Below are positions 5,147 through 6,309 of a stretch of 6,309 nt of DNA, one piece after another. Position 1 is the stretch's first letter, and every line of letters starts with the position of its first letter. The DNA is from Bacteroidales bacterium (GTDB taxonomy: Bacteria > Bacteroidota > Bacteroidia > Bacteroidales > JAOZTL01), in the NCBI GenBank assembly GCA_029942205.1, contig JAOZTL010000196.1:1-6309 (forward strand). The letters run 5' to 3'. Under the pieces are notes generated by a model that saw only the letters and a program-made list of their open reading frames with translations, had not been told where the DNA came from and made no database searches. The position numbers and the translations under genes are program-made.

Positions 5147-6309
5147 ATGAAATACGAAGTAACCGAATTTTCAGATCTCGCCGCTCGATTTGTCAATAGT
5201 ACCAATCAATGTATTTTTTTGACAGGAAAAGCAGGAACAGGAAAAACAACTTTTTTAAAAAACATCATTAACCATACGCATAAACAGACGCTGGTGGCTG
5301 CGCCTACGGGCATTGCTGCGATAAATGCTGGCGGAATGACGTTGCATTCGCTTTTTCAATTGCCTTTTGGAACTTTTGTGCCCGAAAATGTTCGTTTTTC
5401 CGAATCGCAACATTATTTTGCAATGAACACGCCCGAATCGTTGATGAAAAATTTTCAGATGAATTCAACAAAGAGAGGCATGATTAGAGAAATGGAATTG
5501 TTGATTATCGATGAAGTAAGTATGCTGCGGGCGGATTTGCTGGATGCAATCGACGTTATTTTGCGCTCGGTGCGCCGACAAAGGAATTTGGCTTTCGGGG
5601 GCGTACAGATTCTGTTTATTGGTGATTTGCTCCAATTGCCTCCCGTGGTGAAAGATCAAGAATGGTCGGTGATGAAGAAATATTATAAAAGTCCATTTTT
5701 CTTTGAAGCATTGGCTTTTAGAAGTACAAAAATGATTTATATTGAATTAGACAAAGTATTTCGGCAATCGGATCAATACTTTATTTCTATCTTGAATAAT
5801 TTTCGAGAAAATAACGTGAGTCAAGCGGATATTGATGAATTGAATAAATATTATTTCCCTGATTTAGACATCGAAAACGAAGAAGGTTTAATCCGATTAA
5901 CTACACATAATTATAAAGCAGATCAAAAAAATAGAGAAAAAATTGATGCATTAAATGGAAAAATGTACGAATATCGTGCTGACGTAAAAAGCGATTTTAG
6001 AGAAAGTAATTATCCTGTGGACGAGAATTTATTGTTGAAAATTGGTGCACAAGTTATGTTTATCAAAAATGACCCAACAGGCGAGCAAAAATTTTTTAAT
6101 GGTAAAATTGGGCATATTTCAGATTTAGATACAGATAAAATTGAAGTACAATTCTCCGAAGAATCTGAGCCTTTTGAGGTAGAACGCTATATTTGGGAAA
6201 ATAAACGCTACTCGTTGAACAAAGAGACAAACGAGATTGAAGAAAACATAAAAGGCACGTTTAAGCATTATCCTATAAAATTGGCTTGGGCGATTACCGT
6301 ACACAAAAG
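5147..6309 (+). CDS. PIF1/RecD-like SF1B DNA helicase (3' end cut by window)
   Basis: The first 387 codons of an ATP-driven DNA helicase are present; the frame is open at the window edge. Residues 27-35 are the Walker A motif GKAGTGKTT. Residues 52-68 (APTGIAAINAGGMTLHS) are motif Ia of the PIF1 type. Residues 117-126 (ELLIIDEVSM) are Walker B with the catalytic D122/E123. IGDLLQLPPV (158-167) is motif III, with the glutamine that senses nucleotide. LDKVFRQSD (201-209) is motif IV with its arginine. The segment AWAITVHK (380-387) begins the last conserved helicase motif of the UvrD_C_2-like domain. Between them, about 290-370 is a small beta domain (IGAQVMFIKND, FFNGKIGHI). PIF1-family proteins unwind 5'-3', often in replication or repair of structured DNA. 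Many Bacteroidota members add C-terminal HRDC or helix-turn-helix domains, which would lie outside this window. It is divergent from the exported-protein gene and has its own promoter. Confidence 0.92.
   Translation, partial: MKYEVTEFSDLAARFVNSTNQCIFLTGKAGTGKTTFLKNIINHTHKQTLVAAPTGIAAINAGGMTLHSLFQLPFGTFVPENVRFSESQHYFAMNTPESLMKNFQMNSTKRGMIREMELLIIDEVSMLRADLLDAIDVILRSVRRQRNLAFGGVQILFIGDLLQLPPVVKDQEWSVMKKYYKSPFFFEALAFRSTKMIYIELDKVFRQSDQYFISILNNFRENNVSQADIDELNKYYFPDLDIENEEGLIRLTTHNYKADQKNREKIDALNGKMYEYRADVKSDFRESNYPVDENLLLKIGAQVMFIKNDPTGEQKFFNGKIGHISDLDTDKIEVQFSEESEPFEVERYIWENKRYSLNKETNEIEENIKGTFKHYPIKLAWAITVHK

Noticed and set aside
5465..5659. 64-codon minus-strand ORF inside the helicase
   Set aside because: It lies fully within the conserved helicase motifs on the other strand and has no family features.

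Overview
The window comes from a low-GC member of the Bacteroidota. The evidence is the AT-rich, A-rich gene leaders without clear Shine-Dalgarno sites, a promoter of the Bacteroidota -33/-7 type (TTTG, then TA-N2-TTCG), and proteins typical of the phylum. The exact genus cannot be read from the sequence.

Layout, left to right. Positions 118-1140 (+) encode the electron transfer flavoprotein alpha subunit (EtfA); its beta-subunit partner is probably just off the left edge. After a 182-bp gap, 1323-3026 (+) encodes an extended-type acyl-CoA dehydrogenase. The two genes form one functional unit: the dehydrogenase oxidises an acyl-CoA and hands the electrons to the ETF. A strong hairpin terminator at 3108-3142 closes this unit. 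Two genes then run the other way. Positions 3769-4872 (-) encode an exported protein with a CsgG/FlgO-like N-terminal domain and a beta-rich C-terminal half. Positions 3364-3654 (-) encode a small protein that resembles effector-associated domain 11 (EAD11), an adaptor domain of bacterial conflict systems, with no effector attached. From 5147 (+) to the right edge runs the 5' part of a PIF1/RecD-like SF1B DNA helicase, transcribed divergently from the exported-protein gene.

The most unusual feature is a short dispersed repeat of about 35-41 bp core (up to about 65 bp with its flank), found in every intergenic region between the complete genes. Plus-strand consensus pieces are TGCGTGAGCAACATCAAAAA and GAAGACCTTAA. 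Clear copies lie at 1234-1268, 3332-3367, 3732-3772 and 4933-4967. A further inverted copy lies at 3024-3058, with a degraded direct copy beside it, and a doubtful copy near 41-75. Three copies end on, or overlap, the TAA stop codon of the adjacent gene. Some fold into a small stem with a GAA/TTC triloop; at the exported-protein gene this looks like an intrinsic terminator. I know of no named element that matches it. The repeat family and the lone EAD11-like protein are the two things most worth following up.
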